A DNA stretch of 22,526 nucleotides from an uncultured Flavobacteriales bacterium (GCA_946478775.1 CAMLDR010000056.1:1-22526), one strand, 5' to 3'. Positions 15,080 to 22,526 are shown, counted from the first letter of the stretch. Numbers and translations: made by a program. Notes: a model not told the origin generated them from the letters alone.

Positions 15080-17008
15080 TTAGAAAAACCGCAAAGCCAG
15101 TTTCCCTCCAATCCACAACTGATTGGCAAAACCACCTTCTACAGCGCTGGAAGCAGTTCGCTGGTTGATCCTGTTCCAGACCGGGTCCAGTTCCGGGTCA
15201 GCAATTTCGCTGTTGTACCAATTGATAGTTGGCCCGACTGCAATGCTGAAGTTCTTTCCAAAACGGTATTCGATCCCCAGGAAACTTTTTGTCAGCATAT
15301 TGAACGTGAAGTCGGTGTTGTTTAAATACAGGCGCTGTAACGAAAGGTCCATATTCAAATACCACTTTTTCCCTAATCGAATGGCAGATCCCAATCCGTA
15401 ACCAAAGGTCCACAAGGGGCGCCCTCCTGAAATTTGCATTCCGCCGATGAGCATGTTGTGAAACACATTCACGCCGGTGCGGAAACTGAGGGTTGTGAGT
15501 AAATTTTCATCCGTAGCAAGTTCCACTTTGTGGTAGCCTTTTTTTACAAAGCTTAAAAAACCGATAGGAATTCCGTTGATTGAATCGGTAAAATTGAGGA
15601 ATCCAAGCTGAGCACCATTCACTTTCCTTGCTCTGTTAACCAGGCCCGAAATCTGTACCCCGTTGATTACACGTGCTGAATTGACCAATCCTGCAATTTG
15701 TCCACCGGAAACGGTATCCCCGTAATTGGCAATTCCGGCAAGCTGGCCTCCGAATACATTTTTTGACTGATTGTAAATTCCGGCTAGTTGAAATCCTTTT
15801 GTATAAGAACCATTTAAATTCGCAATGCCGCCAACCTGAACGGCTGTAACCGTATCCTTAACCAAATTGACAATTCCCGCTACCTGAACATAGTTGACTT
15901 TTCCGCGATCGAGATTTACCAAACCCGCAACCTGGACGCCATTCACATCTTTAGCAACGCTATTTACCAAGCCTGCAACCTGAACTCCGTGCATATCTTT
16001 TGCAACCGTATTGACCAATCCGGCAACTTGTGCTCCGGTGAATGCTCCTGAAACCAGGTTGGCCAGTCCGCCAATCTGTGCATATTTCACATTTCCGTAA
16101 TCTACATTGACCAAACCACCCAACTCAAAACCGCTGATTCCTTTGGAAGAACCGACCAGGACATTGAATGAAAATTTGTTCACCGTATTCACGGAAAGCA
16201 AACGGTTGGTGCTTATCGGAGGAAAAAGTGAAAAGGAGAGATTCGTGAATAAAGTATCTGAAATATTTCTCAGGTTTGCGCGGCTTTCACGGAACCGTTT
16301 CCAAAACGGACTGACGTATGGAGTAGTATCCGCCACCGGTGGTGTGATGGGTTTTACGGAATCGATTGAAAAAGTGACGCGCAGGGAGTCGTTTACCATC
16401 ACGCTAACTGGTGGCGATTTAGGCTGAAGATAAATGATCAGTGTATTCTGCTGTTTGGATACAATCACAACAGTGGTGTCTTTAAAATCTTCCTTTGCAA
16501 CGGAAATGGAAATGATATCCGCCGTTTTTGGGAACGACAGGTTGAAATAACCGTATTCATTGGTTACAGCCGATTGTTTGGTTTGCCGGAGATACACACT
16601 GGATTCCACGACCTCCGAAGAATCTTCCGCGTTCAGGATGTACCCATTCACAATGACGGTGGACTTGTTTGCCGAAGGAGTGTCGGGTTTTGGTTTTGGC
16701 ACCGATTTGCAATTAATGATTACGTACTTGCCTTTCAGTTTGTAAGAACAGTATCCGTCACGATCAAAAAGTGTATTCAAAACGATCCGGAGCGGCTGTT
16801 TGTCAAACTTCACGGATATGCGCTGTTTATTGTCGAAACCCGTATAAGAGAAAACAACTCCTGTTTGATTCGAGATTTGCCTAAACAACTCTTCATACAG
16901 GTACGTTCCTGATCGAATACTGACTTCTTTTTCCAGGTAAGGAGTTTGTGCGTTTGAATGAAAAGCAGCCATGCAGCAAATACTGATAGCGCTGAAAAAA
17001 CGAATCAT
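15080..17008 (-). CDS. STN-domain outer-membrane signalling protein with GxQVAGLVN repeats and probable beta-barrel
   Basis: ATG at 17008 overlaps the FecR stop as ATGA and is preferred over an ATG three codons upstream (17017). Numbering from the upstream Met: signal peptide 4-24 (ends SNAQ); STN (secretin/TonB short N-terminal) domain about 30-103 (SGTYLYEELFRQISNQTGVVFSYTG..., QPLRIVLNTLF, YVIINCK); carboxypeptidase-regulatory-like domain about 118-198; linker; about thirteen 13-16-residue repeats G-x-Q-[VIL]-[AG]-G-[LI]-x-N at 296-494. The C-terminal 130 residues show alternating strands (FGYGLGSAIRLGKKWYLNMDLSLQ) and end LALRFF, as outer-membrane barrels do. In TonB-linked signalling the STN domain contacts FecR across the inner membrane, so this is the likely sensor. 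Unlike FpvA/FecA, it is separate from the TonB receptor. Confidence 0.87.
   Translation of the reverse strand: MIRFFSAISICCMAAFHSNAQTPYLEKEVSIRSGTYLYEELFRQISNQTGVVFSYTGFDNKQRISVKFDKQPLRIVLNTLFDRDGYCSYKLKGKYVIINCKSVPKPKPDTPSANKSTVIVNGYILNAEDSSEVVESSVYLRQTKQSAVTNEYGYFNLSFPKTADIISISVAKEDFKDTTVVIVSKQQNTLIIYLQPKSPPVSVMVNDSLRVTFSIDSVKPITPPVADTTPYVSPFWKRFRESRANLRNISDTLFTNLSFSLFPPISTNRLLSVNTVNKFSFNVLVGSSKGISGFELGGLVNVDYGNVKYAQIGGLANLVSGAFTGAQVAGLVNTVAKDMHGVQVAGLVNSVAKDVNGVQVAGLVNLDRGKVNYVQVAGIVNLVKDTVTAVQVGGIANLNGSYTKGFQLAGIYNQSKNVFGGQLAGIANYGDTVSGGQIAGLVNSARVINGVQISGLVNRARKVNGAQLGFLNFTDSINGIPIGFLSFVKKGYHKVELATDENLLTTLSFRTGVNVFHNMLIGGMQISGGRPLWTFGYGLGSAIRLGKKWYLNMDLSLQRLYLNNTDFTFNMLTKSFLGIEYRFGKNFSIAVGPTINWYNSEIADPELDPVWNRINQRTASSAVEGGFANQLWIGGKLALRFF
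15559..16132 (-). repeat. Protein-level tandem repeat region (GxQVAGLVN units)
   Basis: About thirteen consecutive units of 13-16 residues: GFELGGLVN, YAQIGGLAN, GAQVAGLVN, GVQVAGLVN (twice), YVQVAGIVN, AVQVGGIAN, GFQLAGIYN, GGQLAGIAN, GGQIAGLVN, GVQISGLVN, then the degenerate GAQLGFLNF and GIPIGFLSF. The alternation of polar and small apolar residues suggests short beta-strand turns stacking into a solenoid or hairpin barrel. Confidence 0.85.
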
Positions 17009-17955
17009 TGTATGCATGCCATTCCTTTAATCACATATGCATTATTCTTTTCCTTAATGATAGTCACCTCGAGTGTTTGGGATATAACCATTAGAACGGT
17101 ATCCAGGTCTTCATTCAAAAACTCGGTGGTAATCCGGCAATTCTTCAGGTCCGGATTATCAATGCGGATAGTTACTTTGTACGTTTTGTTGAGTAAATCA
17201 ACCACATCCTCCAGGCGCTGATCATCCAAAATAATGGTTTTGTACTGCTTTTTCAGGCTCTCTGCCAGGACATCGAGTTTCAGATCACCGCTTGAAATAA
17301 TATAATGGGCGCTTTCATTTGCATGAAGTGTGAGCTGCATTCCTTTGTTGTCATAAATCACTACCACTCCTTCGTCCACCCGCACATAAATGGTGTCGTC
17401 CACCGCTTTTACATCGAACTTTGTTCCGAGATCTTTGATGTGGATAGGGCCTGCGTCAATGATGAATGGTAGTTTTTCACTGTGTTTTACAGAGAAGTAG
17501 CCGGAACCTTTCAAGGTTAATGACCGGTTTTTCTTTCCGTAATCAGGAGATAGTTCCACACTGGAATGTGCAGCCAATTGGATATCGGTTCCGTCGTTCA
17601 GTTCAATGTTCTTTTTTATTTTTCCGGCTGTGAAAACCGTGTTTTGTTCGTTCTGATTCAGGAAGTACAGAACAGCACCGAAAGAGATGATCAGTACGGC
17701 TGCAGCGGCAGAGATCCATCGCGTGTTGAGTTTTCGGATCGGGGTTTGTTTCAGTTGTGCGTGAACCTGATTCCAGGCATGATCGGTTGAAAGAGCTTTC
17801 TCTGCCAAACCGAATGCTAAGGCACTCTGTTCGAAATAGGCTTTGTTGTGATCAGATTCTGCAATCCAGTCCTCCAGGAACATTGCTTCTTCCGGGCTCG
17901 CTTCGCCGGTAAGGAATTTGCCAATCAGCGCATCCATGTCGTGTGATGTTTTCAT
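17005..17955 (-). CDS. FecR-type anti-sigma factor / signal relay
   Basis: A 316-residue protein with the usual Bacteroidota FecR layout. The cytoplasmic N-terminal helical part (about 1-75, DMDALIGKFLTGEASPEEAMFLEDWIAESD) binds the sigma factor. One membrane span lies at about 81-99. A periplasmic FecR domain follows (about 108-205; GKIKKNIELNDGTDIQLAAHSSVEL, IHIKDLGTKFDVKA, VRVDEGVVVI), then a C-terminal DUF4974/STN-like domain (about 238-312; LEDVVDLLNKTYKVTIRIDNPDL ... NNAYVIKG). Its ATG overlaps the sigma stop as ATGA, and its own TGA overlaps the next start in the same way, so the three genes are translationally coupled. It would hold the sigma factor inactive until the STN protein signals. 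Confidence 0.95.
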   Translation of the reverse strand: MKTSHDMDALIGKFLTGEASPEEAMFLEDWIAESDHNKAYFEQSALAFGLAEKALSTDHAWNQVHAQLKQTPIRKLNTRWISAAAAVLIISFGAVLYFLNQNEQNTVFTAGKIKKNIELNDGTDIQLAAHSSVELSPDYGKKNRSLTLKGSGYFSVKHSEKLPFIIDAGPIHIKDLGTKFDVKAVDDTIYVRVDEGVVVIYDNKGMQLTLHANESAHYIISSGDLKLDVLAESLKKQYKTIILDDQRLEDVVDLLNKTYKVTIRIDNPDLKNCRITTEFLNEDLDTVLMVISQTLEVTIIKEKNNAYVIKGMACIQ

Positions 17956-18530
17956 AGTCTTTGAATGAAAAAAAGGATGAGTATTGGCAAATAGTCTTTC
18001 AACTCTTCGCGAACAATTTTGAGGGCTTTCCCCATTTGGTTTTCTACGGTTTTTACCGATAGGCCTAGTTGGTCGGCAATTTCCTGGTAACGCAGTTGTT
18101 CAAAGCGGCTCATTTTAAAAATACGTCCGCATTGTTCCGGCATACTTTCCAAAGCCTGCTGAATCCGTTCATTGAGTTCATTCACCTGCACCGAATCCGA
18201 AGAATCGGCCTGAACGACGGTTGCTTTCAGGTCTTCGGCATAGGAGTTTCGAACCTTCAGATGTTTGATCTTATTCAAACAGGCGTTCTGAACTGCTTTA
18301 TATAAAACTGCCCTTATAGAAGTGTGAATGTCGAGCTGTGTTCGTTTTTCCCAAAGAGAAACAAATACCTGCTGCACAATGTCTTCCGCTTCATCCGAAT
18401 CTTTCAGAAAAGTGTTGCCGTAGCGGACAAGCGGCTTATAATAATCGCGAAATACCATTTCAAATGTGCTTAAATCTCCTGTCACAACTTGTGTTATCAC
18501 TTGTTTTTCTTCCACGCCTGTGTATTTCAC
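17952..18530 (-). CDS. ECF RNA polymerase sigma factor (Bacteroidota expansion family)
   Basis: A 192-residue sigma factor. Region 2 spans about 20-85 (FEMVFRDYYKPLVRYGNTFL, DEAEDIVQQVFVSLWEKR: -10 recognition and core binding). Region 4 spans about 122-175 (QALESMPEQCGRIFKMSR, then the helix-turn-helix YQEIADQLGLSVKTVENQMGKAL for -35 recognition). This matches the Bacteroidota ECF subfamily paired with FecR. The start is GTG at 18530; a GTG at 18515 is possible. The GTG choice is supported because the promoter-like block then lies at the same 29-base distance as in the DUF2807 gene. The last residues (LPILILFFIQRL) are unusually hydrophobic for a sigma factor. Predicted to transcribe its own operon and the DUF2807-receptor operon. 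Confidence 0.95.
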   Translation of the reverse strand: MKYTGVEEKQVITQVVTGDLSTFEMVFRDYYKPLVRYGNTFLKDSDEAEDIVQQVFVSLWEKRTQLDIHTSIRAVLYKAVQNACLNKIKHLKVRNSYAEDLKATVVQADSSDSVQVNELNERIQQALESMPEQCGRIFKMSRFEQLRYQEIADQLGLSVKTVENQMGKALKIVREELKDYLPILILFFIQRL

Positions 18531-18559
18531 AGGAGCAAAGTTATCATCTTTTAGTTTAA

Positions 18560-18588
18560 GACAACTCAGAAAGCGTTTACCCCTATGC
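18560..18588 (-). promoter_or_regulatory. ECF-type promoter of the sigma-FecR-STN operon (probable autoregulation)
   Basis: On the minus strand: GCATAGGGGTAAA, five bases, TCTGAGTTGTC, followed by TTAAAC. It ends 29 bases before the GTG start at 18530. It is nearly identical in sequence, spacer and distance to the block at 15036-15064, which is the strongest argument that both are read by the adjacent ECF sigma factor. Confidence 0.72.
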
Positions 18589-18654
18589 GGATGGAGATTT
18601 TTTTTGAATCTATTTTACTAACAAACACCGATTGCACAAAAATTGGCACGCAGA

Positions 18655-18688
18655 ACGCTTACGCCTGAGCTTCAGGGTTGGCGCATGG
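18655..18688. repeat. Diverged copy of the 1985-2018 intergenic repeat core
   Basis: The plus strand here matches the reverse complement of 1985-2018 at 27 of 34 ungapped positions (shared GCTTACGCC, GAGCT and GGCGCAT blocks). It runs into GGCGCAGATTTTCGTAGATG, a CGCAGAT-type intergenic sequence like that at 4821-4846. The copy lies between the sigma promoter and the DUF5916 gene. Confidence 0.6.
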
Positions 18689-18761
18689 CGCAGATTTTCG
18701 TAGATGTTTGTGAAAAAAGTAAAGGATTCTAGCATAAGTATTCTGCCAGCCACATACTATA

Positions 18762-18793
18762 AATTAGGAATTCGCAATTGGGAATTAGGAATT
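18762..18793. repeat. Short direct repeat AATTAGGAATT (two copies, 21-base period)
   Basis: AATTAGGAATT occurs at 18762-18772 and again at 18783-18793, the second copy running into the DUF5916 stop codon. Runs of GGAATTAGGAATT are a familiar low-complexity intergenic pattern in Bacteroidota; no function is assigned. Confidence 0.5.
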
Positions 18794-21236
18794 ATCTGCG
18801 GAACCACTTCCCGGCATCAATATAGAACAGTCCTTTCACGGAGAAAGAATTCAAATAAGGATTGTCAAATAAATTGCGGAATGTATTGAAGTAGCCATAA
18901 TCCAATCCGTTTTTCGAAGCGTAGATATTGTATTTCCAGACAAAGCGGATCTCGCTTCCGGGATAGATTACCCAGCGAAGATCGAAGTCGACCGTAAATG
19001 CATTGAAGCTGGTATGGTGGTAGCTTTGACCTAAAGTGTCTGTTCCTGAATAGGAAGAAGAACGGTAGCTTCCGTCATCCAGTAATTCCATGAAGGATTT
19101 GTAGGAGACTTCCTGCCAATAATGGTTGAAGCGCAGTTTCAGACCGAATGTCTTAGTGAAATTATAGTCCAGTGCAATGGAATTGGTCACCACCCAGCGC
19201 TCCCGGTTTCCAAGTGTGATCTGATCGGTATAATTGGTGTCTGTGACATATACGTAACCGAAATTATTGAAGTATCGCTGAACACTTGAACTGAGTACCG
19301 TAAATACTTTTGGTGCAATCCGGATGCGCGGGCTGATGTTCAGGTCCAGGGTCGACATTCCTTTCCGGTTATATACCTGTTGATAAGCATAGAAATCCAA
19401 TGCAAATCGTTTGGAGTAATCGCTCGAGTAGAAACCTCCGTATTGGAACGATGCAGGGAAATGAACAGGAATTCCGAAAGTCCGGGATTCAAAGAAATCA
19501 CGTTCACCTAAAGGATAAAGACCCAGTGAAATTCCGGTAGAAAGGAATTTTTTCGTTGTGATAACATATTCTGTACTGATAGACCAGTAGCCCAATTTGG
19601 CGGGTTTGTAGAGGTATTCAATGTTGCTTTCCGCAGAGAAGTTTCTTCGGATTAGCCTTTTGGTGGCTTCATAGCCTGTCCAGCGGTAACGGCCAAAAAA
19701 GCCGAAGTAATTATTTCGTGGCAAAAAACCGAGTTCGGTTGGATTGTAATTGTTGTCGCTATCGTAGTAATCGATATTGAATTGGTTGACTCCCTTCACT
19801 TTTTGAAAACTGATGGAAGAAGCACGCCCCACACTCACTTTGTTTCCGGAAGAGTTAACCGAAATCTGCGTATTGGCGGAAATACTGTAAACTTTTGATT
19901 TGTTGAATACCAATCCCTGTAAGGTGCTCACATTGGAAAGTACGTTGATCTCCGGACGGATCACGTTGGTGTTCAAAAGGGAAATGTTTGCATTGTTCTT
20001 CCCGTTTTGGGACAATACGAACACATTGTAATTCGAAACCGGGTGAGCAAGTATTTTACGATCATTCCCTGCCGAATCGGTGTAATTCAGGTAAGATCGG
20101 TTTTCAATGGCATTGAACACACCAATTCCCAAACCGCCCTTGGTTCTCCCTGAAATTTTCAGGGCATTGATCAGCTGTGCTCTGTCGGGAATCGTACTGA
20201 TGGTATTATTCGGATCTTGTGCCGCAGAATCAAGGGCTTGTTCTTTCAGGTAAGTTTCCGCACCAATTCTGCGTGAGTAAAATAAATCTCCGATCCCGAA
20301 CAAATCCATTCCTTCCAGGAAAAAAGGCCTGTTTTCGGGGTAACGTACTTCAAAAGGTGAAAGATTTAAAACCAGCCGGTCCGAAACGGTTTGCCCGAAA
20401 TCCGGGATCAGCGTCGCGTCGAGTGTGAATGATTCGCTGAGTCCAACCTTCATATCCATTCCAAAACGCGGCCGGAATCCCCAGTTTTGTGATTGCGAGT
20501 TCTCGTCGAAACTGTCTTCCAGGTACATGGTGGAGTAGGGAGAGAATGAAAGTCTCAGCGGAGTTCCCAGGTTTTCAATTCCCTTGATGTAACCGCTTTG
20601 TGCAATTTCGCCGTATTGCTGCGGATCTACTGCCGACCAATGGGATGTTTCCCGGTTCCTTCGAACGTTTCTCACATAATTGATCCGCCAGTTTTGGATA
20701 TTCTCTTTTGGGAAGCGCAATTGTGTTAATGGAATGCGAATTTCAATACTCCAGCCTTCGGCAATGCGTTTTACTTTGCTTCTCCAAACGGCATTCCAGG
20801 AATAATCTTCGTTTGTCTGATCAATAATTGCATCCAGTTCGGTTCCTGCCGCAGTGACATAAAACCCGAAAGCATTTTGCCCCGCACCATACGGATCGAT
20901 CAAAACACCAAACCAATCGGCGTTTCCATAATCATCCCTTTCCGATAGAAAAGCAATGATGGAATCCGGCTGATTGTCGGTTAATTTAGCTCCGATATAA
21001 ATGTACTGATCGTCATAAAGGAATTTCACTTCGCTTTTGTACTTGCTTGCAATTCCCGGGTTCGGATAGTTGTTAATAAAGTCTGCTGCTGTTTCTGCTT
21101 CATCCCAGGCCACTTCCAACAGCATACCATCCAAAGAAATGGCATGATCCGTCCGTTTTCCCGAAACCGTTTTTTGTGCCGGAAGGGTGGATGAAATCAG
21201 AATAAAAGTTAGAAGTATACAGCAGCTTAATTTCAC
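18792..21236 (-). CDS. DUF5916 outer-membrane-type protein with N-terminal CBM9-like domain
   Basis: An 814-residue protein beginning with a GTG at 21236 (no in-frame ATG exists upstream before a stop, and the GTG gives an intact signal peptide, MKLSCCILLTFILISSTLPAQ). Residues about 30-215 resemble the CBM9-like sugar-binding sandwich (ISLDGMLLEVAWDEAE, FLYDDQYIYIGAKLTDNQPD, DWFGVLIDPYGAGQNAFGFYV, GWSIEIRIPLTQLRFP). The remainder is the DUF5916 domain with its signature RPFFLEGMDLFGIGDLFYSRRIG near 310-335 and long alternating strands expected of a large barrel. The family's job is not settled; outer-membrane handling of glycans or metabolites has been guessed from the N-terminal domain. It ends AGKWFRR. 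Transcribed divergently from the lipoprotein gene with only 41 bases between the start codons. Confidence 0.9.
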   Translation of the reverse strand: MKLSCCILLTFILISSTLPAQKTVSGKRTDHAISLDGMLLEVAWDEAETAADFINNYPNPGIASKYKSEVKFLYDDQYIYIGAKLTDNQPDSIIAFLSERDDYGNADWFGVLIDPYGAGQNAFGFYVTAAGTELDAIIDQTNEDYSWNAVWRSKVKRIAEGWSIEIRIPLTQLRFPKENIQNWRINYVRNVRRNRETSHWSAVDPQQYGEIAQSGYIKGIENLGTPLRLSFSPYSTMYLEDSFDENSQSQNWGFRPRFGMDMKVGLSESFTLDATLIPDFGQTVSDRLVLNLSPFEVRYPENRPFFLEGMDLFGIGDLFYSRRIGAETYLKEQALDSAAQDPNNTISTIPDRAQLINALKISGRTKGGLGIGVFNAIENRSYLNYTDSAGNDRKILAHPVSNYNVFVLSQNGKNNANISLLNTNVIRPEINVLSNVSTLQGLVFNKSKVYSISANTQISVNSSGNKVSVGRASSISFQKVKGVNQFNIDYYDSDNNYNPTELGFLPRNNYFGFFGRYRWTGYEATKRLIRRNFSAESNIEYLYKPAKLGYWSISTEYVITTKKFLSTGISLGLYPLGERDFFESRTFGIPVHFPASFQYGGFYSSDYSKRFALDFYAYQQVYNRKGMSTLDLNISPRIRIAPKVFTVLSSSVQRYFNNFGYVYVTDTNYTDQITLGNRERWVVTNSIALDYNFTKTFGLKLRFNHYWQEVSYKSFMELLDDGSYRSSSYSGTDTLGQSYHHTSFNAFTVDFDLRWVIYPGSEIRFVWKYNIYASKNGLDYGYFNTFRNLFDNPYLNSFSVKGLFYIDAGKWFRR

Positions 21237-21250
21237 CCGACAAAATTCGT

Positions 21251-21258
21251 TATTTTTG
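21251..21258 (+). promoter_or_regulatory. Probable -7 box for the lipoprotein gene at 21278
   Basis: TATTTTTG fits TANNTTTG and ends 19 bases before the ATG at 21278, the same spacing class as the box before the kinase gene. The -33 element is not clear. It lies within the 41-base divergent spacer shared with the DUF5916 gene. Confidence 0.45.
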
Positions 21259-21277
21259 GTAATATAAAGTCACACAT

Positions 21278-22162
21278 ATGTCAGGAATAAACTTTCTAAG
21301 TCGATTTGCCTCTTTTTTACTCCTAATTGTTTCCGTTTCTTCCTGCGGATTAAAGTATGTTCCAAGTCCCGGCCTGCAGGAACTGGCAGCCAATCGAAGA
21401 GAAAGCCTGGAACAGCAATTAGCCCGTGATTTCGGGAAGGTGAATAAGAAATATGTAAGCTTGACTTATGGGGAAACAGTAGTGATCAAACCACTATCTT
21501 ACCAGCGGCTGGACTCTCTTTTTGAGGTGAAATACAACTTGAGCCAGAATGGATTTTCTACCAAAGAGATTGATCCGCTGATTGAGAACCAGAAAATGGT
21601 TTTGCTTGCGGATACGACTGAAGTGCTTTATATGGAAACGCATTGGTTTGAATTGGTGCAGGATACAAGCTGCGAATTTATCATTGCTCAATGTTTCTTG
21701 AATAACCGGAACGTACTCCGTAAAATGGAGTTTATCAATGAGTTTAAAACCGGGATCTCTAATCAGTTGTGGGCAGAAAAGTACATGAAAGAAGAATGGC
21801 TCACGAGAGATATTGGTTACACCCCAAACGACGATCTGAGTTTTTATTCCCAAATGAAAAACCAGGAGTTTAATCTGAAAGGGGAAGAGAAAGCACTTTT
21901 TTTGGAGAACGTATTTTTAGTCATGCGCTTCATCAGTGAGAATAAAAGTACAGCACCACAGGGAATTGTTTTGAAACTGGCGGCACGTCAAATGAAAAAT
22001 GAAATCCCGAACTTCAATGCTTCCGAGTATACTTTTTCATTCAAAACAGTGAATAACCTGCGGCTGAAGCAAGATCTCTATGTGGTTGAAGCGGTTTCCG
22101 AAACAGATCAAAAAGTGGTGGTCACCAGGAGGTACGATTTATTTTTCATGCCGGTAGATTAA
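21278..22162 (+). CDS. Lipoprotein of unknown function
   Basis: I do not recognise this 294-residue protein. Residues 1-23 are a lipoprotein signal (hydrophobic ASFLLLIVSVSSC, lipidated on Cys23), so it should be membrane-anchored in the periplasm or on the outer membrane. The mature part is mixed alpha/beta with many charged residues, including YMETHWFELVQDTSCEFIIAQ (about 118-138) and a strand-rich C-terminus (QKVVVTRRYDLFFMPVD). There are only two further cysteines, 132 and 139. It is divergent from the DUF5916 gene and could be co-regulated with it; nothing else indicates its job. Confidence 0.85.
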   Translation: MSGINFLSRFASFLLLIVSVSSCGLKYVPSPGLQELAANRRESLEQQLARDFGKVNKKYVSLTYGETVVIKPLSYQRLDSLFEVKYNLSQNGFSTKEIDPLIENQKMVLLADTTEVLYMETHWFELVQDTSCEFIIAQCFLNNRNVLRKMEFINEFKTGISNQLWAEKYMKEEWLTRDIGYTPNDDLSFYSQMKNQEFNLKGEEKALFLENVFLVMRFISENKSTAPQGIVLKLAARQMKNEIPNFNASEYTFSFKTVNNLRLKQDLYVVEAVSETDQKVVVTRRYDLFFMPVD

Positions 22163-22167
22163 TTGAG

Positions 22168-22185
22168 TCCCGATAGCTATCGGGA
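22168..22185. repeat. Perfect 18-bp palindrome TCCCGATAGCTATCGGGA
   Basis: The sequence is self-complementary over all 18 bases and starts 6 bases after the lipoprotein stop. As RNA it would form a tight hairpin with an AGCT loop. No T tract follows, so it is not a classical terminator. This exact CCCGATAGCTATCGGG palindrome is, from memory, widespread between genes in Bacteroidota genomes. Confidence 0.75.
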
Positions 22186-22294
22186 TGAAAATGTATAATT
22201 GAAAAGCTTTTTCAATTCTTCCAAGTAGTATTAAATTTCCTCTTCAAGAGACAGGTTTAATCTTATCTATTTTTCAATTCTCCATTGTCCATTC

Positions 22295-22526
22295 CTATAT
22301 TGAGATTCGAAACGGTTTAATCTCCTCATCTTTGTACAAATAACGCTGAAGCCGTTGAGATAATAATGCTTTAGGATGTCCTTTTTCAGGTGTCCCGGTT
22401 AGCTGATAATTAAACTCCCGCTTGTCTATCCGGAATTTCCATCCCTCCTTTTCTTTGTGGAACCAAATTGTGCGACCGTCTAAATTCAATTTATTACCGG
22501 ATTTCAGAACGATGGATTTACTTAAG
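22295..22526 (-). CDS. 3' end of an unrecognised gene, truncated by the window edge
   Basis: The reverse frame is open from the window edge (22526) to a stop at 22295. The last 77 or so residues include SKSIVLKSGNKLNLDGRTIWF, then KEGWKFRIDKREFNYQLTGTPEKGHPKALLSQRL and end IKPFRISI. The only internal start-like codon is a TTG at 22489, and since coding-like sequence continues upstream of it the real start is probably outside. Aromatic and basic residues with short strands are visible; no motif allows a family assignment. Confidence 0.55.
   Translation of the reverse strand, partial: LSKSIVLKSGNKLNLDGRTIWFHKEKEGWKFRIDKREFNYQLTGTPEKGHPKALLSQRLQRYLYKDEEIKPFRISI

Noticed and set aside
15559..16132. 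Pentapeptide-repeat protein (quinolone-resistance type) for the GxQVAGLVN region
   Set aside because: Period is 13-16 residues, not five, and the A(D/N)LXX pattern is absent.
20338..20350. GGGGTAA match inside the DUF5916 gene as a third ECF site
   Set aside because: Only the core seven bases match, on the opposite strand and inside a coding region, without the GCATA flank or the GTTGTC half.

Overview
The window looks like a chromosomal segment from a member of the Bacteroidota, most likely the Flavobacteriia/Flavobacteriales. The evidence is a TANNTTTG-type -7 box before two genes, a Bacteroidota-type ECF sigma/FecR/STN/TonB-receptor locus, DUF5916, DUF349 and DUF2807 (head-GIN) families, and intergenic palindromes of a kind common in this phylum. 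No RNA gene, CRISPR array, transposase or phage gene was seen. The genus cannot be fixed from this window alone.

Layout. (1) 1-7000, minus strand: a truncated secreted protein with a carboxypeptidase-regulatory-like domain and a VWA domain, a MarC-family membrane protein, a large AsmA-like protein, and a secreted VWD-domain protein with a Pro-rich repeat tail. These are separated by intergenic regions holding repeat-like hairpins. (2) 7200-11780, plus strand: a compact probable operon of a PfkB-family kinase, a five-repeat DUF349 coiled-coil protein, two small uncharacterised membrane proteins and an EamA/DMT transporter. (3) 11869-18590, minus strand: an ECF sigma factor, a FecR anti-sigma factor, an outer-membrane-type protein carrying the STN signalling domain, a DUF2807 lipoprotein, and a TonB-dependent receptor that lacks an STN domain. 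(4) 18792-22162: a divergent pair, a DUF5916 outer-membrane-type protein (minus) and an unrecognised lipoprotein (plus). (5) The last 230 bases hold the 3' end of an unrecognised minus-strand gene.

The most interesting unit is region 3. Sigma, FecR and the STN protein are joined by two ATGA stop/start overlaps. An almost identical 29-base promoter-like block lies exactly 29 bases before both the sigma start codon and the DUF2807 start codon, and I found no other copy. The simplest reading is a self-activating ECF circuit. The sigma factor would transcribe its own operon and, from a second identical promoter, the DUF2807 lipoprotein plus TonB receptor. The STN domain normally found at the N-terminus of the receptor sits instead on a separate protein with about thirteen 13-16-residue GxQ(V/I/L)(A/G)G(L/I)xN repeats and a probable C-terminal beta-barrel. 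The locus therefore looks like a split cell-surface signalling system.
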